64,000 bases of DNA from Streptomyces sp. NRRL S-350 (lineage in GTDB: Bacteria > Actinomycetota > Actinomycetes > Streptomycetales > Streptomycetaceae). Numbering within the stretch: position 1 is the stretch's first letter; the number at the start of each line of letters is the position of its first letter. Shown one piece after another: positions 46,588 through 54,464 of the stretch. The notes under the pieces were generated by a model. It did no database searches, had not been told where the DNA came from, and worked only from the letters and a program-made list of their open reading frames with translations. Location: positions 62,001-126,000 of the forward strand of contig NZ_JOHO01000011.1 in assembly GCF_000719705.1 (NCBI RefSeq), written 5' to 3'. A program made the position numbers and the translations under genes.

Positions 46588-47406
46588 TCAGCCGCGGGCC
46601 AGGATCTCACCGTGCAGCATCGAGAACCAGCCGTCACCGGCGGTGCTCCACTCCCGCCAGCCGGCCGCGATCAGTTCCGGCTCGCCCGGGTCCGCGTAGC
46701 CCCGCTCCACCACCGTCCGGCCCAGCGCCGTGCCGGTCACCCGGTCCGCCCACATCCCGCCCCACCAGGCGCGCTGCTCGGGCGTCGCATACGTCCAGGT
46801 GGTGGCGCCCGCGGTGACCTCGGCGAAGCCGGCCGCACGCGCCCAGGACAGCAGCCGCCGACCGGCGTCCGGCTCGCCGCCGTTGGCGCGGGCGGTCCGC
46901 CGGTACAGCTCCAGCCACCGGTCCAGCGCGGGCACCTCGGGGAACCAGGTCATCGAGGCGTAGTCGACGTCGCGCGCCGCGACCACCCCGCCGGGGGCCA
47001 CCACCCGCCGCATCTCGCGCAGCGCGGCCACCGGGTCGGCCACGTGCTGCAGCACCTGGTGGGCGTGCACGACGTCGAACTCCCCGTCCCGGTAGGGCAG
47101 TCGGCGGACGTCGGCGCGCTCGAAGACGACGTTGGACAGGCCGCGCGCGGCCACGTGTCCGGCGGCCTGCTCCAGCACCTCGGCAGAGGTGTCCACGGCC
47201 ACCACCCGGCCGTCCGGGCCGACCAGCTCGGCCAGGTCGGCGGTGATCGTTCCGGGTCCGCAGCCGATGTCCAACAGCGCCTGGCCGGGGCGCAGTTCGG
47301 GCAGCAGGTAGGCGGCCGAGTCGGCGGCGGTACGGGAGCGGTGCGAGCGCAGCACGGCCTCCTGGTGGCCGTGGGTGTAGACGGCGGCGGGCTGCGGTCC
47401 GGACAT
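46588..47406 (-). CDS. Class I SAM-dependent methyltransferase
   Basis: 272 residues; AGGGGGATCC before the ATG at 47406. Motif I LLDIGCGPGTIT, motif II GRVVAVDTSAEVLEQA, then FDVVHAHQVLQHVADPVAALREMRRVVAPGG, the UbiE/Methyltransf_11 pattern. The C-terminal part (WLELYRRTARANGGEP, TWTYATPEQRAWWGGMWADR) matches a group I recall as small-molecule methyltransferases. Acceptor unknown. It is divergent from the reductase gene at 47571. Confidence 0.9.
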   Translation of the reverse strand: MSGPQPAAVYTHGHQEAVLRSHRSRTAADSAAYLLPELRPGQALLDIGCGPGTITADLAELVGPDGRVVAVDTSAEVLEQAAGHVAARGLSNVVFERADVRRLPYRDGEFDVVHAHQVLQHVADPVAALREMRRVVAPGGVVAARDVDYASMTWFPEVPALDRWLELYRRTARANGGEPDAGRRLLSWARAAGFAEVTAGATTWTYATPEQRAWWGGMWADRVTGTALGRTVVERGYADPGEPELIAAGWREWSTAGDGWFSMLHGEILARG

Positions 47407-47570
47407 GGGATCCCCCTGGGGTGTGGTCGGCCTTCCGTGCTCCGAGGCCTCCGACGCTACTCCTCGTCCCGCATGCCGAGAAGATCCGTCTCACCTGTCG
47501 ACCATCCGAGGCGCCACCCGCCCCCGGCCGCCGTACCGTGGAGGCGCCCCCGACAGAACGGTCCCCGCCC

Positions 47571-48257
47571 ATGCCCGGCCCGCGCCCCTTCGTCCTGCTG
47601 AGCGCCGCCGTCTCGCTCGACGGCCACCTCGACGACGCCTCCGCCGACCGGCTGCTGCTCTCCAACGCCGCCGACTTCGACCGGGTGGACGGGGAGCGCG
47701 CGGCCGCCGACGCGGTCCTGGTCGGCGGCAACACCCTGCGCGCCGACAACCCGCGCCTGCTGGTCAACGACCCCGCTCGCCGGGCCGCCCGACTGGCCGC
47801 CGGCCGGCCCGAGCACCCGCTCAAGGTGACGCTCAGCGCGAGCGGCGCCCTCGACGGGGAGCTGCGGTTCTGGCACACCGGCGGCGCCAAGGTCGTCTAC
47901 ACCACCGACGCCGGGGCGACCGCGCTGCGCCCCCGGCTGGACGGGCTGGCCGAAGTGGTCGCGCTCGGCGGCGCGGTGGACCTCGGCGCGGTGCTGGACG
48001 ACCTCGGCGCGCGCGGCGTGCGGCGGCTGATGGTCGAGGGCGGCGGGGGCGTGCACACCCAGTTCCTCGCCCGGGGCCTCGCGGACGAGCTGCAGCTGGC
48101 CGTCGCCCCGCTGCTGGTCGGCCAGGCCGAGGCGCCCCGGTTCGTCCGCCCGGCGGCGTTCCCTGGGGGGCCGACCCGGCGGATGCGACTGCTGGAGGCA
48201 CGTACCGTGGGCGACGTCGTCCTGCTCAGGTACGCCCCCAAGGAGCCCGCGCCGTGA
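47571..48257 (+). CDS. RibD C-terminal / dihydrofolate-reductase-fold reductase
   Basis: 228 residues. RPFVLLSAAVSLDGHLDD, DAVLVGGNTLRADNPRL and LMVEGGGGVHTQFL are the NADPH-dependent reductase blocks of RibD and its relatives. With the deaminase encoded immediately after it (GTGA overlap) it makes a split version of RibD, in reverse order. Reduction of a riboflavin-type pyrimidine or a related metabolite is likely but not shown. The ATG at 47571 is chosen; an in-frame GTG about 33 nt upstream overlaps a TACCGT box and is less likely. Confidence 0.88.
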   Translation: MPGPRPFVLLSAAVSLDGHLDDASADRLLLSNAADFDRVDGERAAADAVLVGGNTLRADNPRLLVNDPARRAARLAAGRPEHPLKVTLSASGALDGELRFWHTGGAKVVYTTDAGATALRPRLDGLAEVVALGGAVDLGAVLDDLGARGVRRLMVEGGGGVHTQFLARGLADELQLAVAPLLVGQAEAPRFVRPAAFPGGPTRRMRLLEARTVGDVVLLRYAPKEPAP

Positions 48258-48712
48258 ACCGCCACACGACCACCGACCTCGACCACCTGCGCCGGGCCGT
48301 CGAACTCTCCCGCCGCTGCCCGCCGTCCGGGACGGCCTTCTCGGTCGGCGCGGTGATCGTCGGCGCCGACGGCGAGGTGCTGGCGCAGGGGTACAGCCGG
48401 GAGGCGGACGCGCACGACCACGCCGAGGAGGCGGCCCTGGCCAAGCTCCCGGCCGGCGACCCCCGGCTGCGCACGGCGACCGTCTACAGCTCGCTGGAGC
48501 CCTGCGGGCAGCGCGCCTCGCGCCCGGTCCCGTGCGCCCGGCTGCTCATCGCGGCGGGCGTCCCGCGCGTGGTGGTCGCCTGGCGCGAGCCGGACCTGTT
48601 CGTGGCCGCCTGCCAGGGGACGGCGCTGCTGGAGGCGGCCGGCGTCGAGGTGGTGGAGCTGCCGGAGCTGGCCGCGGAGGCCCGTGCGGTCAACGCCCAC
48701 CTGCTCGGCTGA
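48254..48712 (+). CDS. CMP/dCMP-type (RibD N-terminal-like) deaminase
   Basis: 152 residues, GTG overlapping the reductase stop (GTGA), with AGGAG upstream. Zinc motif HAEEAAL (His and catalytic Glu) and the cysteine pair SLEPCGQRASRPVPCARLL are intact. Like RibD deaminases it should hydrolyse an amine from a pyrimidine. The pair is far from other riboflavin genes in this window. Confidence 0.9.
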   Translation: MNRHTTTDLDHLRRAVELSRRCPPSGTAFSVGAVIVGADGEVLAQGYSREADAHDHAEEAALAKLPAGDPRLRTATVYSSLEPCGQRASRPVPCARLLIAAGVPRVVVAWREPDLFVAACQGTALLEAAGVEVVELPELAAEARAVNAHLLG

Positions 48713-48767
48713 TGTTTTGTATCATTAAGGAACAAACAGCTCGCGTTCGTCCCACCCAGGAGCCCCC

Positions 48768-49439
48768 ATGCCCGCCGCCCCCGTCCGGCTGACCGCCCGC
48801 GCCCTCCTCCTGGACATGGACGGCACCCTGGTCAACTCCGACGCCGTCGTCGAACGCTGCTGGGGCCGCTGGGCCGAGCGGCACGGCCTGGAGCCGGCCG
48901 AGGTGCTCGCCGTCGCCCACGGACGCCAGGGCCACGCCACCATGGCCGCCCTCCTGCCCGACCGCCCCGCCGAGGTCAACCTCGCCGAGAACGAGCGGAT
49001 GCTCGACGAGGAACGCGCCGACACCGAAGGCGTCGTCCCGATCCCCGGCGCGCCCGCCTTCCTCGCCTCACTGGCCGGCCTCCCGCACGCCCTGGTCACC
49101 TCCGCCGACCAGCCGCTCGCCCGGATCCGGATGCACGCCGCCGGCCTGCCCCTGCCGCCCGTCCTGGTCACCGCCGAGTCCGTCGGCGCCAGCAAGCCGG
49201 ACCCGGAAGGCTTCCTCAAGGGCGCCGCCGCCCTCGGCTTCGCCCCCTCCGACTGCCTCGCCCTCGAGGACTCCGGTGCCGGCATCGCCGCCGCCAGGGC
49301 CGCCGGAACGCGCGTCCTCGGCATCGGCCCCCGCGCCGCCGCCCACCACCCGGACGCCCACGCCGACACCCTCACCGCCGTCACCGTCACCGCAACCCCG
49401 GACGGCCTGCTCACCATCACCGTCGACTGCGGGGAATGA
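48768..49439 (+). CDS. HAD-superfamily phosphatase
   Basis: 223 residues; CCAGGAG before the ATG. Motif I LLLDMDGTLVNSD, motif II LVTSA, motif III Lys in GASKPDPEGF and motif IV ALEDSGAG are complete; the cap helices fit subfamily IA sugar-phosphate phosphatases. Substrate unknown. An AT-rich patch (48711-48735) is its likely promoter. Confidence 0.9.
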   Translation: MPAAPVRLTARALLLDMDGTLVNSDAVVERCWGRWAERHGLEPAEVLAVAHGRQGHATMAALLPDRPAEVNLAENERMLDEERADTEGVVPIPGAPAFLASLAGLPHALVTSADQPLARIRMHAAGLPLPPVLVTAESVGASKPDPEGFLKGAAALGFAPSDCLALEDSGAGIAAARAAGTRVLGIGPRAAAHHPDAHADTLTAVTVTATPDGLLTITVDCGE

Positions 49440-49460
49440 ACACCGAACCGCCTTCGAAAC

Positions 49461-49520
49461 CATGCCGCCGAGGACGTTCTCGTACGCCCCGAGCAGCCGG
49501 CGGGCGTTCACCGGCGAGTG
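49461..49520 (-). pseudogene. Remnant of a yefM antitoxin gene (20 codons)
   Basis: Read on the minus strand, 49520-49461 encodes [20 protein letters not shown], 16 of 20 identical to the same region of the intact antitoxin at 49965-50246. The N-terminal half and any start are missing. Confidence 0.8.
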
Positions 49521-49556
49521 GGGGAGGGTCGGGCTCCATGGAGTCCGACCCTCCCC
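49521..49556 (+). terminator. Hairpin terminator after the HAD gene
   Basis: 12-bp perfect stem (49521-49532 / 49545-49556), extended by a G-T pair and 3-4 more pairs. Confidence 0.85.
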
Positions 49557-49620
49557 GACCTGCACACTTGCCAGATCAAGTGACACGAAGTAGCGAACTG
49601 ATCACATATTGAAGCGGAAC
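49553..49620 (-). repeat. Diverged copy of the ychF 3' end
   Basis: 49555-49620 aligns with 50376-50442, which holds the ychF stop and 3' flank: shared CCGACCTGC, TTG-CAGATC, AAGTA, TCACA and TTGAAGCGGAAC. In the copy the last codons read FRFNM-stop against FRFNV-stop in ychF. The two copies bracket the yefM-yoeB pair as direct repeats. Confidence 0.8.
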
Positions 49621-49667
49621 GTCCATCACAAGGCTGTGACCTGCGAAGATGCCGATCCCGGCGGCCC

Positions 49668-49690
49668 AAGTCAGCACAGAATCAGCACGG
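49668..49690. repeat. Left copy of the AGTCAGCAC repeat pair
   Basis: AAGTCAGCAC and ATCAGCACGG lie here; the matching right copy (AAGTCAGCAC, AAGTCAGCACGG) is at 50313-50335. They flank the toxin-antitoxin genes. Confidence 0.75.
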
Positions 49691-49713
49691 TGACTCGAAC
49701 TCGCAGCCAGCCA

Positions 49714-49968
49714 TCAGTAGTGGTAGCGGGCGGCCAGAACGATGATCTCCCGGTCCGTCACCAAGTAGACGAGACGGTGCTCGTCGTCGATCCGCCGCGA
49801 CCAGGCCCCGGGCAAGTGGTACTTCAGTGGCTCGGGCTTGCCAATGCCAGTGAACGGGTCGCGCAACACGTCCTCGATGAGCTTGTTGATCCGAGCGAGC
49901 ATCTTGCGGTCGCTCTTGAGCCAGGAGGTGTAGTCCTCCCAGCCGGTCTCCTCGAAGACGAGCCTCAC
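49714..49968 (-). CDS. yoeB: YoeB-type ribosome-dependent mRNA interferase toxin
   Basis: 84 residues, the exact family length. The RelE-fold catalytic residues of YoeB are all in place: Glu46 (GKPEPLK), Arg65 (DEHRLVY), His83 and Tyr84 (the last two residues, RYHY). It should cut mRNA at the ribosomal A site when free. The GTG start overlaps the antitoxin stop (GTGA), so it is made only after YefM. The coding sequence is less GC-rich than the flanking core genes, consistent with acquisition. Confidence 0.96.
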   Translation of the reverse strand: MRLVFEETGWEDYTSWLKSDRKMLARINKLIEDVLRDPFTGIGKPEPLKYHLPGAWSRRIDDEHRLVYLVTDREIIVLAARYHY

Positions 49969-50246
49969 GCGGCACCCTTCTCGCCATCCGCCGCATCAGG
50001 GTGGATGAGCTCCCGCTCGGAAAGCCCTATGCCGCCAAGGGCGTTCTCATACGCCTTGAGCAAGCGGCGGGCATTCACGGGAGAGCGCAACAGGTAGGAG
50101 CCTTCACGCAAGGCGGCATAGTCCTCGGCCGAGACGAGCACGGCATTTCCGTGCTTGGAGACGATCTCAATGGCCTCGTGATCGTCGTTGACCTTCTTGA
50201 TCAACGGGAAGAGAGCCTTGCGCGCCTCGCTGGCAGTGATCGACAT
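49965..50246 (-). CDS. yefM: YefM-type antitoxin
   Basis: 93 residues, ATG at 50246 with GGAGG upstream. N-terminal DNA-binding and dimer domain ([46 protein letters not shown]), then the toxin-wrapping tail ([23 protein letters not shown]). Neutralises YoeB and represses its own operon through the repeat at 50270-50288. Confidence 0.96.
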   Translation of the reverse strand: MSITASEARKALFPLIKKVNDDHEAIEIVSKHGNAVLVSAEDYAALREGSYLLRSPVNARRLLKAYENALGGIGLSERELIHPDAADGEKGAA

Positions 50247-50269
50247 CGACTGAACTCCCTCCACGACTA

Positions 50270-50288
50270 GTACCACATAACGTACCAC
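50270..50288 (-). promoter_or_regulatory. Predicted yefM-yoeB operator
   Basis: Direct repeat GTACCAC (50270-50276 and 50282-50288), 12 bp apart, i.e. about one helical turn, just before the yefM start. Confidence 0.65.
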
Positions 50289-50312
50289 TCAAGTGAATGC
50301 GACGGGCCGAAG

Positions 50313-50335
50313 AAGTCAGCACCAAGTCAGCACGG
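50313..50335. repeat. Right copy of the AGTCAGCAC repeat pair
   Basis: AAGTCAGCAC then AAGTCAGCACGG; partner of 49668-49690. Confidence 0.75.
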
Positions 50336-50344
50336 AAAAGGGAT

Positions 50345-50374
50345 CGGGGCCCACCTCAAGGGAGGTGGGCCCCG
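50345..50374 (-). terminator. Terminator of ychF
   Basis: 13-bp perfect stem (50345-50357 / 50362-50374), AAGG loop. Confidence 0.88.
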
Positions 50375-50423
50375 TCCGACCTGCTCGTTTGACAGATCGA
50401 TCTATCTCAAAGTAATCAAACGC

Positions 50424-51497
50424 TCACACGTTGAAGCGGAACTCGACCACGTCGCCGTCCTGCATGACGTAGTCCTTGCCCTCGATGCGGGCCTTGCCCT
50501 TGGAGCGGGCCTCGGCGATGGAGCCGGCCTCGACCAGGTCGTGGAAGGAGATCACCTCGGCCTTGATGAAGCCCTTCTGGAAGTCGGTGTGGATGACTCC
50601 GGCGGCCTCGGGGGCGGTGGCGCCCTTCTTGATGGTCCAGGCGCGGGTCTCCTTGGGGCCTGCCGTCAGGTAGGTCTGCAGGCCGAGGGTGTCGAAGCCG
50701 ACCCGGGCGAGGGTGGCGAGGCCGGGCTCCTCCTGGCCCATGGACTGGAGGAGTTCGAGGGCCTCGTCGTCGTCCAGCTCGATCAGCTCGGACTCGATCT
50801 TGGCGTTGAGGAAGATCGCCTCGGCGGGGGCGACCAGTTCGCGCTGGGCGTTCTTGAAGTCCTCGTCGGCCAGCTCCTCCTCGTCGACGTTGAAGACGTA
50901 GAGGAAGGGCTTGGCGGTCAGCAGGTGCAGGTCGCGGATCGGGGCGGTGTCGAAGCCGGCCTCGAAGAGGGTCTTGCCGGTCTCCAGGATCGCCTGCGCG
51001 GCCTCGGCGGCGGCCAGCACGGGGGCGGTGTCCTTCTTGAGGCGCGCCTCCTTCTGGAGCCGCGGCAGGACCTTCTCGACGGTCTGGAGGTCGGCGAGGA
51101 TGAGCTCGGTGTGGATGGTCTCGATGTCGTCCTTGGGCGACACCTTGCCGTCCACGTGCACCACGTCCGGGTCGGTGAAGGCGCGCACGACCTGGCAGAT
51201 CGCGTCGGACTCGCGGATGTTGGCGAGGAACTTGTTGCCCAGGCCCTCGCCCTCGCTGGCGCCCCGCACGATGCCTGCGATGTCGACGAAGTCGACGGTG
51301 GCCGGGAGGATGCGCTGGGAGCCGAAGATCTCGGCGAGCTTGGCCAGCCGCGCGTCCGGGACGCCGACCACGCCGACGTTCGGCTCGATGGTGGCGAACG
51401 GGTAGTTGGCCGCCAGCACGTCGTTCTTGGTCAGGGCGTTGAACAGGGTCGACTTGCCGACGTTCGGCAGGCCGACGATTCCGATCGTGAGCGACAT
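50424..51497 (-). CDS. ychF: Redox-regulated ATPase/GTPase YchF (Obg family)
   Basis: 357 residues from MSLTIGIVGLPNVGKSTLFN. Obg-type G domain: G1 GLPNVGKS, G3 DIAGIVRGASEGEGLGNKFL; the G4 motif is of the YchF type (NVDEEE), which favours ATP. The C-terminal TGS domain ends VVEFRFNV. Ribosome-associated and universally conserved. A TAGACT -10 (51561-51556) lies upstream, and the ~50-nt leader contains an 8-bp hairpin (51528-51535 / 51545-51552). Confidence 0.96.
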   Translation of the reverse strand: MSLTIGIVGLPNVGKSTLFNALTKNDVLAANYPFATIEPNVGVVGVPDARLAKLAEIFGSQRILPATVDFVDIAGIVRGASEGEGLGNKFLANIRESDAICQVVRAFTDPDVVHVDGKVSPKDDIETIHTELILADLQTVEKVLPRLQKEARLKKDTAPVLAAAEAAQAILETGKTLFEAGFDTAPIRDLHLLTAKPFLYVFNVDEEELADEDFKNAQRELVAPAEAIFLNAKIESELIELDDDEALELLQSMGQEEPGLATLARVGFDTLGLQTYLTAGPKETRAWTIKKGATAPEAAGVIHTDFQKGFIKAEVISFHDLVEAGSIAEARSKGKARIEGKDYVMQDGDVVEFRFNV

Positions 51498-51780
51498 GAA
51501 GCGCAGTCCCGGGGGCTTGGAGGAGTTGGGTCGGCACCGTGCGGGCCGACCCCCAAGTCTACGGGCAGCGCCCGCGGGGCCCGACTCGTCGGTCGACACC
51601 GCCCGGGGCCCGGCGGTTCGGGCCGGTCGCCGGGCCTGCCGGCGGTGTGGAAGCGGCCGGTGGCCGAGCAGGACGACCCGTCCGAGCGACGATCACACGA
51701 CTACGCCGTCCGGAGACACGGACCAGGACCTGAACGGTCCATTACACAGTGTGGCGATGATCGGACCGTACGTTGGGCGG
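51498..51780. promoter_or_regulatory. Divergent promoters of ychF and the DUF6542 gene
   Basis: Minus: TAGACT (51561-51556) with a leader hairpin GGGTCGGC/GCCGACCC. Plus: TACGTT (51769-51774) 6 nt before a GTG. No gene between. Confidence 0.6.
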
Positions 51781-52407
51781 GTGGAGCAGAGGATCCGTAC
51801 CCAGCCGCCAGGGCCCAGACGCCGTCCGCCGAACGGCGCGGCCGCAGCCGCCGTCCCCGGTCCAGGCCGGGCTCCCGAGACCGGCGGGGCCTCCGCGAGG
51901 CCCGCTCCCTCGTCCCGGCTGCGCCCGGTGGCCGGCCCGCCCGACGCCGTCCGTCCGGCCGCCCCGCGGCTGCGCCTGCCGTTGCGCGGGCGCGGCGGCG
52001 CGCAGTTGTACGGGCGGCGCCGGACGGGCCGGCCGACCCGGCTGACGGCCGTCGGCACCGGCGTGGTCGCCACCCTGGCCACGGTCGCGGTGGCGGGCGC
52101 GGACCGGTTGCTCTTCGACGATCTCGGCTGGCTGTTCGGCCTCGGCTACCTGGTGGTCTGCTTCCAGCTGGCCGTCCGCGTCCGCTTCGCCGACCTGCTG
52201 GCCGCGCCGATCAGCGGGCCGATCGCCTTCGCCCTGGCGCTGCTGCTGCTCGCGCCGGTCGGCTCGTCGGGCTTCACCGCGCAGGTGGTCACGCTGGCGA
52301 CCGGGCTGGCGCTGCGGGCCGGCTGGCTGTTCTCCGGCACCGGGCTGGCCGCGCTGATCGTGCTGGCCCGCTTCGTCGCCCAGCGCCGGATCCACCGCTC
52401 CCGCTGA
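51781..52407 (+). CDS. DUF6542 family membrane protein
   Basis: 208 residues from the GTG at 51781; homologues as I recall begin MEQ, like VEQRIRTQ here, and TACGTT lies 6 nt before it (leaderless). GTG 51751 and ATG 51757 are in-frame alternatives. A ~95-residue Arg/Pro/Ala-rich cytoplasmic tail precedes four membrane helices (TAVGTGVVATLATVAVAGA; WLFGLGYLVVCFQLAV; GPIAFALALLLLAPVG; GLAALIVLARFVAQ). Function unknown. Confidence 0.8.
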   Translation: MEQRIRTQPPGPRRRPPNGAAAAAVPGPGRAPETGGASARPAPSSRLRPVAGPPDAVRPAAPRLRLPLRGRGGAQLYGRRRTGRPTRLTAVGTGVVATLATVAVAGADRLLFDDLGWLFGLGYLVVCFQLAVRVRFADLLAAPISGPIAFALALLLLAPVGSSGFTAQVVTLATGLALRAGWLFSGTGLAALIVLARFVAQRRIHRSR

Positions 52408-52415
52408 GGCCGGAG

Positions 52416-52469
52416 CGTCCGACCCACCCGGACCGTCCGACCCACCCGGACCGCCCGCCCCACCCGGAG
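52416..52469. repeat. 18-bp tandem repeat x3 after a stop codon
   Basis: 52416-52433 and 52434-52451 are identical; 52452-52469 matches at 15 of 18. Begins 8 bp after the DUF6542 stop. Confidence 0.9.
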
Positions 52470-52503
52470 CATGCGACCGCCCGGGGCCCGGGGCGCCCGG
52501 ACC

Positions 52504-53250
52504 TCAGCCCGCCGCCCGGGCCGCTGCCATGGCGGCCCCGACGATGCCCGCGTCGTTGCGCAGCTCCGCCGGCACCACCCGCGCCTCGCGGTCCTTCAGC
52601 AGCGGCAGGAACTTGTCGTGCTTGCGGCTCACGCCGCCGCCGATCACGATCAGCTGCGGCGAGAACAGCATCTCCACGTGGTCCAGGTACTCGTCGACCC
52701 GCCCGGCCCACTGCTCCCAGGTCAGCTCGTGCCGGTCCTTGGCCGCGGAGGAGGCCCGGCGCTCGGCGTCCTTGCCGCGCAGTTCCAGGTGGCCCAGTTC
52801 GGTGTTGGGCACCAGCACGCCGTCGACGAGGAGGGCGCTGCCGATGCCGGTGCCGAAGGTGAGCACCATGACCACGCCGGCCTGGTCCCGCCCGGCGCCG
52901 TGGGTCACCTCGGCGAGGCCGGCCGCGTCCGCGTCGTTGAGGACGGTCGTGGGCAGGTCGAGCGCCTCGCGGAAGAGCCCCGCGGCGTCCAGGTCGATCC
53001 AGCCCTTGTCCACGTTGGCGGCGGTCCTGGTCCGGCCGCCGACCACCACGCCGGGAAAGGTCAGCCCGACCGGGCCCTGGTGGTCGAAGTGGCGGACCAC
53101 CTCGCGGACTGCGGCGACCACGGCTTCGGGGGCGGACGGTTGCGGGGTCAGCACCTTGTAGCGCTCCTCGGTGAGCGCTCCCCGGGCGAGGTCGACCGGC
53201 GCGCCCTTGATCCCCGAGCCGCCGATGTCCACGCCGAATACCGCCGTCAT
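52504..53250 (-). CDS. ppgK: Polyphosphate glucokinase (ROK family)
   Basis: 248 residues; GGAGG 9 nt before the ATG. It phosphorylates glucose with polyphosphate or ATP and feeds glycolysis. VFGVDIGGSGIKGAPVDL (phosphate loop), VGLTFPGVV, LNDADAAGLAEV (catalytic Asp), LTFGTGIGSALLVDG and the PPGK-type GGGVSRKHDKFLPLL are present. Homologous proteins in actinobacteria are about this length. An inverted pair of DnaA-box-like 9-mers lies in its upstream region. Confidence 0.95.
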   Translation of the reverse strand: MTAVFGVDIGGSGIKGAPVDLARGALTEERYKVLTPQPSAPEAVVAAVREVVRHFDHQGPVGLTFPGVVVGGRTRTAANVDKGWIDLDAAGLFREALDLPTTVLNDADAAGLAEVTHGAGRDQAGVVMVLTFGTGIGSALLVDGVLVPNTELGHLELRGKDAERRASSAAKDRHELTWEQWAGRVDEYLDHVEMLFSPQLIVIGGGVSRKHDKFLPLLKDREARVVPAELRNDAGIVGAAMAAARAAG

Positions 53251-53283
53251 CACGTCCACCCTCCGCCGTGCCCGCGGACCCGC

Positions 53284-53304
53284 TTGTCCACAGCCTGTGA
53301 ACAA
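53284..53304. promoter_or_regulatory. Inverted pair of DnaA-box-like sequences
   Basis: TTGTCCACA (53284-53292), which is the preferred Streptomyces DnaA box, is followed after 3 bp by TGTGAACAA (53296-53304), the complement of the one-mismatch box TTGTTCACA. They sit 34 bp upstream of the ppgK start. Confidence 0.55.
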
Positions 53305-53338
53305 AAATACGAGAGGGCGCACGGCTCCGCACAGCAGA

Positions 53339-53370
53339 GAGCCCGGTGTCCCGCGCGGGACACCGGGCTC
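53339..53370 (-). terminator. Terminator of ispH
   Basis: 14-bp perfect stem (53339-53352 / 53357-53370), GCGC loop. Confidence 0.9.
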
Positions 53371-53380
53371 CGCGGAGGCG

Positions 53381-54355
53381 TCAGAGCTTGCCCGCCGCCT
53401 CGGCGCGCAGGTCGCGGCGGAGTTCCTTGGGCAGCGAGAAGATCAGGTGCTCCTCGGCCGTCTTGACCGTCTCGACCGTGTCGTAACCGCGTGCGGCCAG
53501 GAATTCGAGCACGCCGTCGACCAGGATCTCGGGCACCGAGGCGCCGCTGGTCAGGCCGACGGTGGCGACGCCCTCCAGCCATTCCTCCTGGATCTCCTCG
53601 GCGAAGTCCACCAGGTGGGCGGCCTTGGCGCCGTACTCCAGGCCGACCTCGACCAGGCGGACGGAGTTGGAGGAGTTCTTGGAGCCGACCACGATCAGCA
53701 GGTCGGTCTCGGGGGCCAGCTGCTTGACGGCGACCTGGCGGTTCTGGGTCGCGTAGCAGATGTCGTCGCTGGGCGGGCTGACCAGCGCCGGGAAGCGCTT
53801 CTTCAGCTCGCCGACGGTGGCCATGGTCTCGTCCACCGACAGGGTGGTCTGGGACAGCCAGACCACCCGGGACTCGTCCCGGACCCGTACGTTGGCGACG
53901 TCCTCGGCGCCGTCCACCAGGTGGATCCGGTCCGGGGCCTCGCCCATGGTGCCGATGACCTCCTCGTGGCCCTCGTGGCCCACCAGCAGGATGTCGTAGC
54001 CCTCGTCGGCGAAGCGGACGGCCTCCTTGTGCACCTTGGTGACCAGGGGGCAGGTGGCGTCGACGGTGGCGAGCTTGCCGGCCCGGGCCTCGTCGTGGAC
54101 GGACGGGGCGACGCCGTGCGCGGAGAAGACCACGATCGAGCCCTCGGGCACCTCCTCCGTCTCGTCGACGAAGATCGCGCCCTTCTTCTCCAGGGTCTGC
54201 ACCACGTACTTGTTGTGGACGATCTGCTTGCGGACGTAGATGGGGGCCCCGTACTGCTCCAGGGCCTTCTCCACGGCGATCACGGCGCGGTCGACGCCCG
54301 CGCAGTAGCCCCGGGGGGCGGCGAGCAGGACACGGCGCTGCGCGGTGTTGGACAT
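53381..54355 (-). CDS. ispH: 4-hydroxy-3-methylbut-2-enyl diphosphate reductase
   Basis: 324 residues. Last step of the MEP pathway, giving IPP and DMAPP. The three [4Fe-4S] cysteines are Cys18 ([12 protein letters not shown]), Cys102 (DATCPLV) and Cys200 ([10 protein letters not shown]); the HEEVIGT and SSNSVRL substrate blocks are intact. TACGAT lies 6 nt before the ATG (54367-54362), so a leaderless start is likely. Divergent from the permease gene at 54465. Confidence 0.97.
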   Translation of the reverse strand: MSNTAQRRVLLAAPRGYCAGVDRAVIAVEKALEQYGAPIYVRKQIVHNKYVVQTLEKKGAIFVDETEEVPEGSIVVFSAHGVAPSVHDEARAGKLATVDATCPLVTKVHKEAVRFADEGYDILLVGHEGHEEVIGTMGEAPDRIHLVDGAEDVANVRVRDESRVVWLSQTTLSVDETMATVGELKKRFPALVSPPSDDICYATQNRQVAVKQLAPETDLLIVVGSKNSSNSVRLVEVGLEYGAKAAHLVDFAEEIQEEWLEGVATVGLTSGASVPEILVDGVLEFLAARGYDTVETVKTAEEHLIFSLPKELRRDLRAEAAGKL

Positions 54356-54464
54356 GGCTCCATCGTACGGGCGACCGCGTGCGGCGCCGCCCGGGACGGG
54401 GAGCCGCGCCGACGGCGGGCGCTTTCCGGACAGGCCCGGTCACGAGTGCTCAAATGCTGTGTCT

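Noticed and set aside
49685..49712. tRNA-like T-loop (GTTCGAGTC on the minus strand) beside yoeB
   Set aside because: No acceptor, D or anticodon stems can be built around it; kept only as a hint of an old integration site.
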